Assembly (NCBI GenBank): GCA_003649185.1
Contig: QMRB01000007.1
Location: 1 to 36,886 of the forward strand
Direction of reading: 5' to 3'
Length of the DNA stretch: 36,886 nt
Source: Thermoproteota archaeon
GTDB lineage: Archaea; Thermoproteota; Methanomethylicia; Culexarchaeales; B10-G16
A program made the position numbers and the translations under genes. Positions within the stretch are counted from its first letter, which is position 1; the number at the start of each line of letters is the position of its first letter. Under the pieces are notes generated by a model. It saw only the letters and a list, made by a program, of their open reading frames with translations. It had not been told where the DNA came from and ran no database searches. Of the stretch, positions 8,508-16,602 are shown piece after piece.

Positions 8508-9047
8508 ATGGTAAGTATAAAAGAGATAGATAGAATTTATGAGGAAGCTTATAATTCACTCTTCAATGCATGGGAAGCCTTAAGGAAGATGAGAGTAGAT
8601 CAATGTTTACAAGATGCAGTTGAAACAATTAAAAAATGTATGCACATATATGAGAAGATATTTTTAGAAAGATATGGAATTAGAGATCCCATGAAGAATC
8701 TTGAGAAAATCCTGAACTTTATCGGAGGGATAAGAAGGCTTGAAAAGAGGAGAATAATCAGAGCATATATTATTAAAAGTATCTGGCTGAATGGAAATGT
8801 GGAGAAGACAATTAAATATGGAAGACTTGGAATGGAGCCGAACATTATTTTTAAGGAGATGGAGGCAAGAATAGCCGTAGAGCATGCATCAGAAATCTAC
8901 CAGTATATATCCTCACTGATTCATGGATTAAAATCTAAAGTGAAAGATGAATCAACTAGGCTTACCGCTACGGGGGGAGCGGATGAAGAGTTCTGGGAGA
9001 ACTATCCATCCACCGCTGGCGAAGACTACGGCAAGCAGCCAATCTGA
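8508..9047 (+). CDS. HEPN-like all-helical protein
   Basis: This is a 179-residue protein, predicted mostly helical. Residues 121-126 read 'RIAVEH', an Rx4H motif like the catalytic motif of HEPN-fold ribonucleases. It is followed by an amphipathic helix ('ASEIYQYISSLIHGL'). The N-terminal half ('EAYNSLFNAWEALRKM', then 'QDAVETIKKCMHIYEKIFLE') fits the paired-helix layout of archaeal HEPN proteins. The start is ATG with GAGG about 8 nt upstream. No MNT nucleotidyltransferase partner is adjacent. From about residue 147 the protein becomes low-complexity-like ('ESTRLTATGGADEEF') and is antisense to the end of the P-type ATPase gene, overlapping it by 96 nt. The tail may therefore not be functional. 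The HEPN call rests on motif and helix pattern only. Confidence 0.6.
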   Translation: MVSIKEIDRIYEEAYNSLFNAWEALRKMRVDQCLQDAVETIKKCMHIYEKIFLERYGIRDPMKNLEKILNFIGGIRRLEKRRIIRAYIIKSIWLNGNVEKTIKYGRLGMEPNIIFKEMEARIAVEHASEIYQYISSLIHGLKSKVKDESTRLTATGGADEEFWENYPSTAGEDYGKQPI

Positions 9048-11654
9048 AAGCGTCATGGGAACAGTGTGGAAAGCCAGTTGGAGGAAGGGAACATAAACAA
9101 TGCTGACCGTTAGAAGTAAACCAATTATAACTGAGCCTAATAGAAATGGATTTCCGGTAAAACCAACCCTAATAAAGTTATGTCTCTCCGAACGGCAATT
9201 CCAAACTACAAATAGCTCAAAGAAGACTGCTTGAAGAAAAGCCAGAGTTCTAGCTTCAGCAACAGTGTCATGGAGAAGATTTAATCCTAGAAGGAAGCAG
9301 GCCATGGTTCCCACATATTGGAGAATTGAAGAGACAGTTATGAATAGACCCATACCGCTCAGTAAACTTTCATTCGGATTACGTGGAGGCCTCTCCATGA
9401 CATCCTTATCAGGAGGATCCATACCTAAAGCGACGGCTGGACCTCCATCAGTTACAATGTTCAGCCATAGAATTTGTAGTGGGAGGAGGGCTGGAGGCAA
9501 TCCTGCAAGCATACATGTGGTGATAACCATGATTTCATCGAAATTGCATGCGAGGAGAAATCTAACAAATTTTCGAATATTATCGTAGATGCCTCTGCCA
9601 TCTCTAACCGCTCTCACAATGGTGGCAAAATTATCATCAGCTAAAATCATATCTGAAGCCTCCTTTGCAACATCTGTCCCTTTAATACCCATCGCTACAC
9701 CAATATTCGCCATTTTCAATGCAGGTGCATCATTAACGCCGTCGCCTGTCATGGCTACTATGTGACCTTTACTCTTCAATGCTCTGACAATTCTAACTTT
9801 ATGTTCAGGTGAAACTCTTGCAAAAACATCTACATCGTCAACAATATTCAATAATTCTTCATCGCTTATTGCATCTAAATCTCTACCCGTCAACACCCTG
9901 AAATTCTTTCCATTCAATAAGCCTATTTCACGTGCAATTGCAACTGCAGTTAATTTATGATCACCAGTGATCATTTTAACTTTAATGCCAGCTTTACGGC
10001 ACTCCATAATGGCTTCTTTAACCTCATCTCTAGGAGGATCGATCATTCCAGCTAAACCTACAAAGATTAAATTTCTTTCAACTGTATCTTCATCCAATTC
10101 GGCGGGTTCCTCTTCGAAAACTCTATATGCAAAAGCGAGAACTCTAAGCGCATTCTTCGCCATAAGGTCAAAGTTTTCTAATATTTTTTTACGGTCAACC
10201 TCTGTTAATGGACGGATAACATCCCCCTCCAATATATGTGTGGATCGCTCTAGAACTATTTCCGGAGCACCCTTCACATAGGCAAAGTAGACGCCGTCAG
10301 GCGATTTATGAATGGTGGTCATCCTTTTCCTCTTAGATGTAAATGGAATAACATGTTTCCTCGGATATTTCTTCAACTCTTCATGCTTGTCAAATCCAGC
10401 TTTATATGCTGCCACCACCAATGCTCCTTCAGTGGGATCTCCAACAACCTTCCAAACACCATTCTCCCTGTATACTTCGGCATGGCTGCATAGAAGCCCT
10501 ATCCTTAAGAGCAGGGATAGTTGGAAATTACTTTTAGGATCTACTTTCACACCGTTTATAATGAAATCTCCGGAAACATCATAGCCCAAACCGGTTACAT
10601 CGACTAGAACACCATTAAGATATATTCTTCTAACAGTCATTTCATTCTTCGTCATAGTTCCAGTTTTATCTGCACAGATCACAGTGGTACATCCCAAAGT
10701 TTCAACTGATGATAAACGTCTAACTATGGCGTTTCTCTTAGCCATATCTTTAACTCCAAGAGCCAATGTAATTGTGACCACTGCCGGTAAACCTTCAGGC
10801 ACCGCCGATACTGCCAATCCCACTGCCAACATGAACATTTCAATAGGATTCTGCCCTCTAAGTTCCCCTAGAATAAAAGTTAAAATACATAGAATAATTA
10901 TGATGATTCCAATCTGCTTTCCAAACTTATTCAACCTTCTCATGAGAGGAGTCTCCTCAACTTCAACCTCCTGCACCATGAAAGCGATTTTACCCATCTC
11001 CGTATTCATGCCTGTGGAGACTACGACGGCTTCACCATAACCCATGGTGACGAGAGTGCCCATGAAAACCATGTTTCTCCTTTCACTGACAGGTGTATCA
11101 TCGGGTAGAAGAATATCGCTATTCTTCCTAACTGGAGTTGATTCGCCTGTCAGCATGGATTCATCGATTTCCAGATTGGTGGATGATATGAGTCTCGCAT
11201 CGGCTGGAACTCTATCTCCAGGTTCAAGTATGATTATGTCGCCTGGAACGATCTTCTCAGCTGGAACCGTTATTTCCATGCCATTTCTTCTCACTCTTGC
11301 CATTGGGGTGGCAAGCTTCTTCAACGCTTCAAGAGCATTTTCAGCTCTATATTCTTGAACGAAGCCCAAAGTTGCATTGAGAATTATTATTGCAGTTATT
11401 GCAATGGAATCTATGATCTCTCCAATCAATCCTGAAACTACTGCTGCAACGATTAAGAGGAGAACGAGAAAATTGGTGAATTGACCTATGAACAGCTGCC
11501 AAGCAGTAACCTTCCTTCTCTCCTTCAAAACATTTAAACCATACTTTTCAAGCCTTAACTTAGCTTCATCAACATCTAATCCTTCAAGAGAAGTTTTCAG
11601 CATGTTCATTGTCTCGTCTGAAGCCAATGTATGCCACTTGACCTTCCCATTCAA
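8952..11654 (-). CDS. P-type cation ATPase, SERCA-like (P2A) class, probable Ca2+ pump
   Basis: This is a full-length P2-type ATPase of about 900 residues. It has the cation-ATPase N-terminal domain, the actuator 'MLTGESTPVRK', the phosphorylation loop 'DKTGTMTKNEMTV' and nucleotide-binding 'KGAPE'. The hinge 'MTGDGVNDAPALKMANIGVA' follows, with about ten membrane helices overall. Ion-site residues resemble SERCA: 'PEGLPAVVT' in helix 4, N and E in 'CNFDEIMV' (equivalent to N768/E771) and 'NIVTDG' in helix 6. There is no N-terminal heavy-metal domain and no CPC motif, which argues against a P1B pump. Its transport direction would be export from the cytoplasm. Start: TTG at 11654 follows GGGTG with 6-nt spacing; GTG at 11663 is an in-frame alternative. 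It converges on the HEPN gene. Confidence 0.93.
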   Translation of the reverse strand: MNGKVKWHTLASDETMNMLKTSLEGLDVDEAKLRLEKYGLNVLKERRKVTAWQLFIGQFTNFLVLLLIVAAVVSGLIGEIIDSIAITAIIILNATLGFVQEYRAENALEALKKLATPMARVRRNGMEITVPAEKIVPGDIIILEPGDRVPADARLISSTNLEIDESMLTGESTPVRKNSDILLPDDTPVSERRNMVFMGTLVTMGYGEAVVVSTGMNTEMGKIAFMVQEVEVEETPLMRRLNKFGKQIGIIIIILCILTFILGELRGQNPIEMFMLAVGLAVSAVPEGLPAVVTITLALGVKDMAKRNAIVRRLSSVETLGCTTVICADKTGTMTKNEMTVRRIYLNGVLVDVTGLGYDVSGDFIINGVKVDPKSNFQLSLLLRIGLLCSHAEVYRENGVWKVVGDPTEGALVVAAYKAGFDKHEELKKYPRKHVIPFTSKRKRMTTIHKSPDGVYFAYVKGAPEIVLERSTHILEGDVIRPLTEVDRKKILENFDLMAKNALRVLAFAYRVFEEEPAELDEDTVERNLIFVGLAGMIDPPRDEVKEAIMECRKAGIKVKMITGDHKLTAVAIAREIGLLNGKNFRVLTGRDLDAISDEELLNIVDDVDVFARVSPEHKVRIVRALKSKGHIVAMTGDGVNDAPALKMANIGVAMGIKGTDVAKEASDMILADDNFATIVRAVRDGRGIYDNIRKFVRFLLACNFDEIMVITTCMLAGLPPALLPLQILWLNIVTDGGPAVALGMDPPDKDVMERPPRNPNESLLSGMGLFITVSSILQYVGTMACFLLGLNLLHDTVAEARTLAFLQAVFFELFVVWNCRSERHNFIRVGFTGNPFLLGSVIIGLLLTVSIVYVPFLQLAFHTVPMTLSDWLLAVVFASGGWIVLPELFIRSPRSGKPS

Positions 11655-11800
11655 AATGAACACCCTGCACAGTTTGAAGCTTATTATTAAATAATTATAA
11701 ATTGTATTTCAATCTTACTGACGGAGAGAAAAGTCCATAAATATTTAATGTAAAGCTATTAAAATGAGGAGGCATCAATAGTATTCGGTGAAGGCTAAAC

Positions 11801-12673
11801 ATGAACTTAAGGGAGAAGGAAATCGTTTTAATGGAGATTCAGCCCCATCCAATAGCATTCATGGATTTATACATTATATTTTTAGTTCCCATTTTAATTA
11901 ACATTTACTTAATATTTAAAGCAAACTATATTGTTGGAAGCATCCTGCAAATTTTAAATGTAGAATTATTGTCGGAAGATCAAATGAAGATGATTATTTG
12001 GACATTAATGAACATATTTCCATTTATAATAATGTTTCTTGTAAAATCGGCGGTTAAATGGTTGCTTATAGGAAGCCTTATGATAATAGTTGCAATAATA
12101 ATTAAAATTCAATATGGAGTATCATGTGAAATTTTGGGAATCATATTCGGAATCATCGGTCTAGGTTTAACAAACATATATCGAAAAGCGCATAAATACT
12201 ATATTACAAATGAAAGAATAGTGATGGAGTTCAAATTTATAAGACATAAACATAGGGAGATTGAACTTAGAGATATAAGGGAACTGATCGTTGAAAAGGG
12301 AATTATAGGAAGAATACTGGATGTTGGAACAATACTGCCCATAACATCTTCAGGTCTAGGAATTGGAGAAGACATTTCGATGATAGGTGGCGCAGGAAAA
12401 ATTAAAAATATAAATATAGGAATTGGAGCTGGAAGGACAATTAAAGTTCCTAGAGGAAGAAGCCCATACACTCTTTTCGGAGTGAAGAAGCCGCTGAAAA
12501 TTAAAGAGCTCATCTCAAAAGAAAAAAGCAAACATGAAGAAGACCACATATTAACCGAGATATCAAATAAACTTGAAAGAATAATTGGAGATGAAGAAAA
12601 AGAAACTGCTACCCTTCATGAGAAGAGGATAGAAGATTCAGGGAGAGAAGGCTTAAATCGATTTCAGCTTTAG
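11801..12673 (+). CDS. Membrane protein with a bacterial-type PH (DUF304-like) domain
   Basis: The 290-residue protein has hydrophobic segments at about residues 20-42, 65-90 and 95-125, so it is probably anchored by three or four membrane helices. The soluble region 'KYYITNERIVMEFKFIRHKH' through 'REIELRDIRELIVEKGIIGR' matches the bPH2/DUF304 pattern: strand, 'ITNERI', basic residues, then 'ELRDI'. A glycine-rich stretch (about 180-215, 'SSGLGIGEDISMIGGAGK') is unusual for the family. The C-terminus is charged and coiled. The function is unknown; PH-like membrane proteins of this type are poorly characterised. The last 65 nt overlap the convergent KITE gene. Start ATG at 11801 with GGTGA 10 nt upstream and a TATA-like ATAAATATT further up. 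Confidence 0.65.
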   Translation: MNLREKEIVLMEIQPHPIAFMDLYIIFLVPILINIYLIFKANYIVGSILQILNVELLSEDQMKMIIWTLMNIFPFIIMFLVKSAVKWLLIGSLMIIVAIIIKIQYGVSCEILGIIFGIIGLGLTNIYRKAHKYYITNERIVMEFKFIRHKHREIELRDIRELIVEKGIIGRILDVGTILPITSSGLGIGEDISMIGGAGKIKNINIGIGAGRTIKVPRGRSPYTLFGVKKPLKIKELISKEKSKHEEDHILTEISNKLERIIGDEEKETATLHEKRIEDSGREGLNRFQL

Positions 12674-13166
12674 CTCTCCACCCAATCCTCAATAATTCTC
12701 CCTCACTCTCCAAATAGCCTAACCTGATAAACCGGTCGATGAGAGAGTCAACCCTCCACCTCGGCAATTTCTCAATAAGAATCGATTCCAATTCCCTCCT
12801 ATTAATGGAACCGCCTTTCGAGTTGATATAGGCTAGAGAAGCTGCCAAAGCTCCTACATCATCTATTCTTAGGCCGGCTGTTAAAACATCAGAAATTTTA
12901 GCGGGCTCCCTAAAAGTTACGAGGAAAATTGCTTTATCATAATCTTCAGCTGTAGGAGATGAAACATCACCTGTAAAAATAGTCTTCACAGTTAAACCGA
13001 ATCTAGCCAACTCCTCATCTACAAGCTTTATAATATTCAAGTAGCGTCTACCCAAGGCACGTTTAAGCTCCCAACCCTTAACTCCCGGACGTCTATGCCT
13101 CTGAATTAAAAGAAGCTGGACAGCTCTTCTCAGCTTGGATAAGTAATCAATTCTCTTTCGACTCAC
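12609..13166 (-). CDS. Tandem winged-helix protein, KITE-like (ScpB/Nse3-type) partner of an SMC complex
   Basis: The 185-residue protein is the last gene of the SMC operon. It appears to hold two winged helices. The first spans about residues 1-80 ('RRAVQLLLIQRHRRPGVKGW' then 'LKRALGRRYLNIIKLVDEEL'). The second spans about 105-165 ('ALAASLAYINSKGGSINRRE' then 'IEKLPRWRVDSLIDRFIRLG'). This two-WH layout and length are those of KITE proteins (ScpB, MukE, Nse1, Nse3), and the order resembles the MAGE domain of Nse3. GTG at 13166 is chosen because GGAGGTGT (13178-13171) precedes it at ideal spacing. An upstream ATG at 13247 would need a 100-nt overlap. It overlaps the kleisin stop by 20 nt, implying translational coupling. 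Assignment is by pattern and operon position, not by strong sequence identity. Confidence 0.6.
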   Translation of the reverse strand: MSRKRIDYLSKLRRAVQLLLIQRHRRPGVKGWELKRALGRRYLNIIKLVDEELARFGLTVKTIFTGDVSSPTAEDYDKAIFLVTFREPAKISDVLTAGLRIDDVGALAASLAYINSKGGSINRRELESILIEKLPRWRVDSLIDRFIRLGYLESEGELLRIGWRAKAEIDLSLLSLNLLSSSHEG

Positions 13167-13944
13167 ATTTACACCTCCTAACCCATTCATCAAAACTGAA
13201 TGAAACAGTAATGGAATATGAGTTTTCAGATTCAATTCGCCTTTCATTTGGAATTATAATATAATCTCTAGAAGATGGATCAAACTCTAAATGTATGTAG
13301 CCGTAAGTGGAGAGAAAAGAGAGCATGTAAGCCTTCAGCAGCGAACTTTCAAAATCCTCTGAACATATAAAATTCCAATAATAAACGCCTCCTTCAACAT
13401 ATTTTTTCTTTAAAGTTTCCCAAAACTTCTCCAACATTTCCGAAAAGGAACCTTTCAAGGCAAGTTTCTCCCTAATTAGATCTTCAATCGAAGTTAATTC
13501 GGTTCCCACAGAAGCCTCTGGAAGACGGCCCCATCTACCCTTAAGTGGAGGAAGATTAACCCAATAATTGGCAGCAGTCTCAAAACCCTTATTGGAGATT
13601 AGAGAAATGGAAACTATAGGCCGCCAAGCTGAAGCAAAAACCTTTGCAAGATTCTTTAAACTCATCGATTTAATCTTCCACTCGATAAGCATTGGATCGA
13701 AATATAAGGTGGAGGATCTACTTTTAATCCAGTCTCCCTGAAGCTCAACTATTCTACTTACATTTTCCAAAGCGTTAAGATCTAAAGCGAGATCTTCAGG
13801 TGACAAGGAACTTTCAATGTAACTTCTTAAAACTTTAAGGTAGCGTGGAACATCAACTTCAAATGGATCGGAACCACGTTTTATAACATATTTGCAGGCT
13901 TTAACTATCCTTTCAATCCTCCTCTTATCAGACTTCTTCCCCAA
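13147..13944 (-). CDS. Kleisin-like (ScpA-type) subunit of the SMC complex
   Basis: The protein is about 265 residues long. Its N-terminus reads 'SDPFEVDVPRYLKVLRSYIE', then 'DLALDLNALENVSRIVELQG', then 'DWIKSRSS'. This is the spacing of the ScpA N-terminal helical domain ('DPw.iDI...YLe', 'DL...aefl..Aa.Ll.iKSr'). The C-terminus 'FESSLLKAYMLSFLSTYGYI' followed by 'HLEFDPSSRDYIII' resembles the ScpA C-terminal winged helix that grips the SMC head. The middle is variable, as expected of a kleisin linker. TTG at 13944 follows GGTGGT and overlaps the SMC stop by 17 nt. The earlier ATG at 13989 is less likely because it extends deeper into the SMC gene and has no good SD. An Nse4-like protein is the alternative reading. 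Confidence 0.58.
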   Translation of the reverse strand: MGKKSDKRRIERIVKACKYVIKRGSDPFEVDVPRYLKVLRSYIESSLSPEDLALDLNALENVSRIVELQGDWIKSRSSTLYFDPMLIEWKIKSMSLKNLAKVFASAWRPIVSISLISNKGFETAANYWVNLPPLKGRWGRLPEASVGTELTSIEDLIREKLALKGSFSEMLEKFWETLKKKYVEGGVYYWNFICSEDFESSLLKAYMLSFLSTYGYIHLEFDPSSRDYIIIPNERRIESENSYSITVSFSFDEWVRRCKCESKEN

Positions 13945-15790
13945 TTTGAACCACCTTCGGCGTGGATCTGCCTCCAACATTCTGAACAAATATTACATGT
14001 ATATTTTTCACATCCATCATAATTGGACTCGGCGTTATAGCTAAACATTGAATTCGCCCATCGCCGGCAAAGGATGATAGAAGAAGTTTAGATATAATTT
14101 CTCTATTTCTAGGATCCATGTGTACATCGAACTCGTCGACCGCTCTAAAAGGCGACTTTATGAAGCTTTGAACAGCTAGAAGAAAAGCCATGACAGCTGT
14201 GGTTCTTTCACCTCCACTCTGAGAGAAACCATTTAAAATTGAAGGTGAACTTCCCTTAAATCCTACGAGAATCTCTAAGCCAGCGTTTTCAACATCCTCT
14301 AAATTAACCAATTTTACATGGCCATATGCACCTATCTCCCTTAATATTTCGACATATACTTTATCAACCTTCGACAATATATTGCTTAAAGCTTTCTTCC
14401 AAGCGTTTACTCGAATATTTAACTCCTCCATCACCATTTTCCTATTTTCCCTTAAAATTTCAACTCTCCTCCTCAAATCTTCAACGGTATTTAAATATGA
14501 TTTATAGAGCTTTTCAGCCTCAGGTGAAACTTTTCCAACAGCATCCAACCTTGCTTTAGTCCATCTTAACTCGTCTAAAACTTCGTTGAGATCTCTGATG
14601 AGCTTCGGCTTCAATCCAGCATTTTCAGCTTCCATTAAAAGTTTTTCCTCTTCTCTTCTCTCATAATTTAACCGATCCTTTAAAGTTTCAATATCCGAAT
14701 TTAAAAGCCCCAATTTATATTTAAGAATACCAGAGTTGACTTTGAGATCTACATACTTCTCCAAAATTTCATTGAACATGTCTGAAAGCTCATTTAAAAG
14801 CTCCTGTAGATGAGTATACCTTTCCAATTCAACATTTAAATCCACATTATATGTTGTTGGTGGAGGCTGATTGGATAATTTAAGGGAGGAGAGAACGTCG
14901 CCTCTACCGATATTTCTGGCAGATTCAACTAAAAGGTTAATGGTTTTCTTTCTTTCAAATTCGAAAACTCTCAAGCGATCTTCAGTCTTCTTCAACTCTA
15001 AATTAATCCTGTTAATTTCATCGCCAATGCTCTGTGATTGAAGAAGAAGCCTTTTCAAATCCTCCTCTAAACCTGAAATTTGCCGCCTCTTCTTCTCAAC
15101 CTTAGCCCACACCAACTCCAAGTTTAGAGATTTGATCTTAGCTGACAGCTCTCTTCGAACTCTAAGCTTCTCATATTCATTTCTCCAATATTCAAGTGTG
15201 CTCTTCGCCCTCTCCAGTAGACTGGAGACATTTGCCTCCTCCCTTGAAATCCCTTCCAATCTCTCCTTCATTTCTAAAACTCTACGTCTATAGCCGCTTA
15301 GTCCAACAGCATCCTCAAACAATTTAAGTTTCTCTTTAGATGACACTATGGCGAACTCTTCAACCATATTTTGATGCATTATTATAAGCATGTTGTCAGG
15401 ATTGAAACCCATGGTTTTAAGAATCTCTTGAACTTCACCTTTAGTTTTAACTTTACCGTTAACTTCAAACCAGTAAGATCCATCTTTACGGAGATATCTG
15501 GATATTCTAATAGTGTTACTTCTTATTTTTCCATATGGTCGACGGCCATTTACAGGTTTATTATCGATGATCACAGCAACTCTAGCTATCTTCGAACCCC
15601 ACCTTATAAGATCACTTAAACGTCTGCCACGTTCAGTATATTTGGTTCCAAGAGCAACTGATATAGCTAATAGGATGGAGGATTTGCCGGCGCCATTGGG
15701 ACCAGTAATAATGTTGAGCCCTGGGTAGAGGGGAATTCTTCCAAACTCATAGGACATGAAATTTTCCAGTATTACTTCTCGAATCAGCAC
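13928..15790 (-). CDS. SMC5/6-like ATPase with short arms and no recognisable hinge
   Basis: The 620-residue ABC-type head protein has Walker A 'GPNGAGKSS' at 30-38 and an SMC-like 'EDAVGLSGYRRRVLEMKERL' at the neck. Coiled coil runs over roughly 165-285 and 320-470. The ABC signature 'SQSGGERTTAVMAFLLAVQS' is near 523, and Walker B 'SPFRAVDEFDVHMDPRN' near 546-562 has catalytic E553. The QSGGER plus PFRxxDEFDVxMD combination is typical of Smc5/Smc6. Rad50 and SbcC have LDEPT instead. The turn between the coils (about 285-315) is only some 30 residues: no SMC hinge domain and no CxxC zinc hook. GTG start at 15790 with GAGGGA 8 nt upstream. First gene of the SMC-kleisin-KITE operon, and likely ATP-driven DNA loop or entrapment activity at the chromosome. 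Confidence 0.85.
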   Translation of the reverse strand: MLIREVILENFMSYEFGRIPLYPGLNIITGPNGAGKSSILLAISVALGTKYTERGRRLSDLIRWGSKIARVAVIIDNKPVNGRRPYGKIRSNTIRISRYLRKDGSYWFEVNGKVKTKGEVQEILKTMGFNPDNMLIIMHQNMVEEFAIVSSKEKLKLFEDAVGLSGYRRRVLEMKERLEGISREEANVSSLLERAKSTLEYWRNEYEKLRVRRELSAKIKSLNLELVWAKVEKKRRQISGLEEDLKRLLLQSQSIGDEINRINLELKKTEDRLRVFEFERKKTINLLVESARNIGRGDVLSSLKLSNQPPPTTYNVDLNVELERYTHLQELLNELSDMFNEILEKYVDLKVNSGILKYKLGLLNSDIETLKDRLNYERREEEKLLMEAENAGLKPKLIRDLNEVLDELRWTKARLDAVGKVSPEAEKLYKSYLNTVEDLRRRVEILRENRKMVMEELNIRVNAWKKALSNILSKVDKVYVEILREIGAYGHVKLVNLEDVENAGLEILVGFKGSSPSILNGFSQSGGERTTAVMAFLLAVQSFIKSPFRAVDEFDVHMDPRNREIISKLLLSSFAGDGRIQCLAITPSPIMMDVKNIHVIFVQNVGGRSTPKVVQIGEEV

Positions 15791-15867
15791 TTATATGTCC
15801 CTCAAACATAAATAATTCTTCCAGAAATATAATTCATATAAGCTTTCTAATTAGCTTGGTGATAATC

Positions 15868-16539
15868 ATGGTTTTATCTGCAAAAATATATGAAGTAAGA
15901 GAGAAGCAGCCTATTAGAAGTTTAGCGCGTAAACTGTTTAACTATAGGGTGGAAGAAGAAGAGGAGGGAAGAAGACTTATCACGGAAATCACGGATTTAG
16001 AGGTAGCTGGAAGAAGGCTTAGAGGAGTATACTCTAAAGACATGATAATATTCATCAATAGAAGAGGTGAGAAGACCCCTACATTAATTACAAGGGAGTC
16101 GCCATTCACATTCACAGAATATGATGATAGACTTCTTTTAACAATAATTGGGAAGAAGAATTGGGCCAACTATGTGGCAAATGAGCTGAGCAAAATATTG
16201 TTTATAACCATTGGAAACATAGTTGAAGTTAAAATTAAAGCTGAAACTTTAAGGAGATATCATGAAGAGAATCCTGAAGGAACAAAAGTAATCTTTTTCG
16301 ATAATGTGGATATACCTAACGTTGATAAGCTCAGCCTATATGGCCCTGACCTCATGAACACAACCCTATACAATCAATACTTATCGCATGGAAATATATG
16401 GTACATTGTAGCAACATCCAGAAAATTCGGATATATTATAGGTATAACTAGAAACTGCGTTATAACCGCGTTCAGCAAGATAAGTGAATATGACTTCATG
16501 AGGTTTATAGAGGAAGAAATATATCCATTGATAAGTTAA
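15868..16539 (+). CDS. Uncharacterised archaeal protein divergent from the SMC operon
   Basis: I do not recognise this family. The 223-residue protein is mixed alpha/beta, soluble, with no signal peptide. Striking internal strings are 'GKKNWANYVANELSKILF', 'EGTKVIFFDNVDIPNVDKL', 'HGNIWYIVATSRKFGYIIGI' and 'TRNCVITAFSKISEYDFMRF'. The strands and conserved-looking D/N residues suggest a real enzyme or binding domain. ATG at 15868 is chosen because GGTGAT (15858-15863) precedes it; an in-frame TTG at 15856 would include the SD site. It shares a 77-nt divergent promoter region with the SMC-kleisin-KITE operon, which makes joint regulation or function possible but unproven. Confidence 0.75.
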   Translation: MVLSAKIYEVREKQPIRSLARKLFNYRVEEEEEGRRLITEITDLEVAGRRLRGVYSKDMIIFINRRGEKTPTLITRESPFTFTEYDDRLLLTIIGKKNWANYVANELSKILFITIGNIVEVKIKAETLRRYHEENPEGTKVIFFDNVDIPNVDKLSLYGPDLMNTTLYNQYLSHGNIWYIVATSRKFGYIIGITRNCVITAFSKISEYDFMRFIEEEIYPLIS

Positions 16540-16602
16540 AATGAAACTGCAAAACTTCTAAATAAAACTTGAAGCATATTCATGGAAAGGGTGAAGAATG
16601 AA

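Noticed and set aside
8508-9047. HEPN-MNT toxin-antitoxin module
   Set aside because: No MNT nucleotidyltransferase ORF flanks the gene on either strand.
8952-11663. Heavy-metal (P1B) ATPase
   Set aside because: There is no CPC/SPC motif and no metal-binding N-terminal domain; the PEGLPA and NxxTDG motifs are of the P2 type.
13928-15790. Rad50/SbcC homologue
   Set aside because: There is no CxxC hook and Walker B reads VDEFDVHMD in place of LDEPT; no Mre11-like gene is in the operon (the phosphoesterase at 32194 is far away and in another operon).
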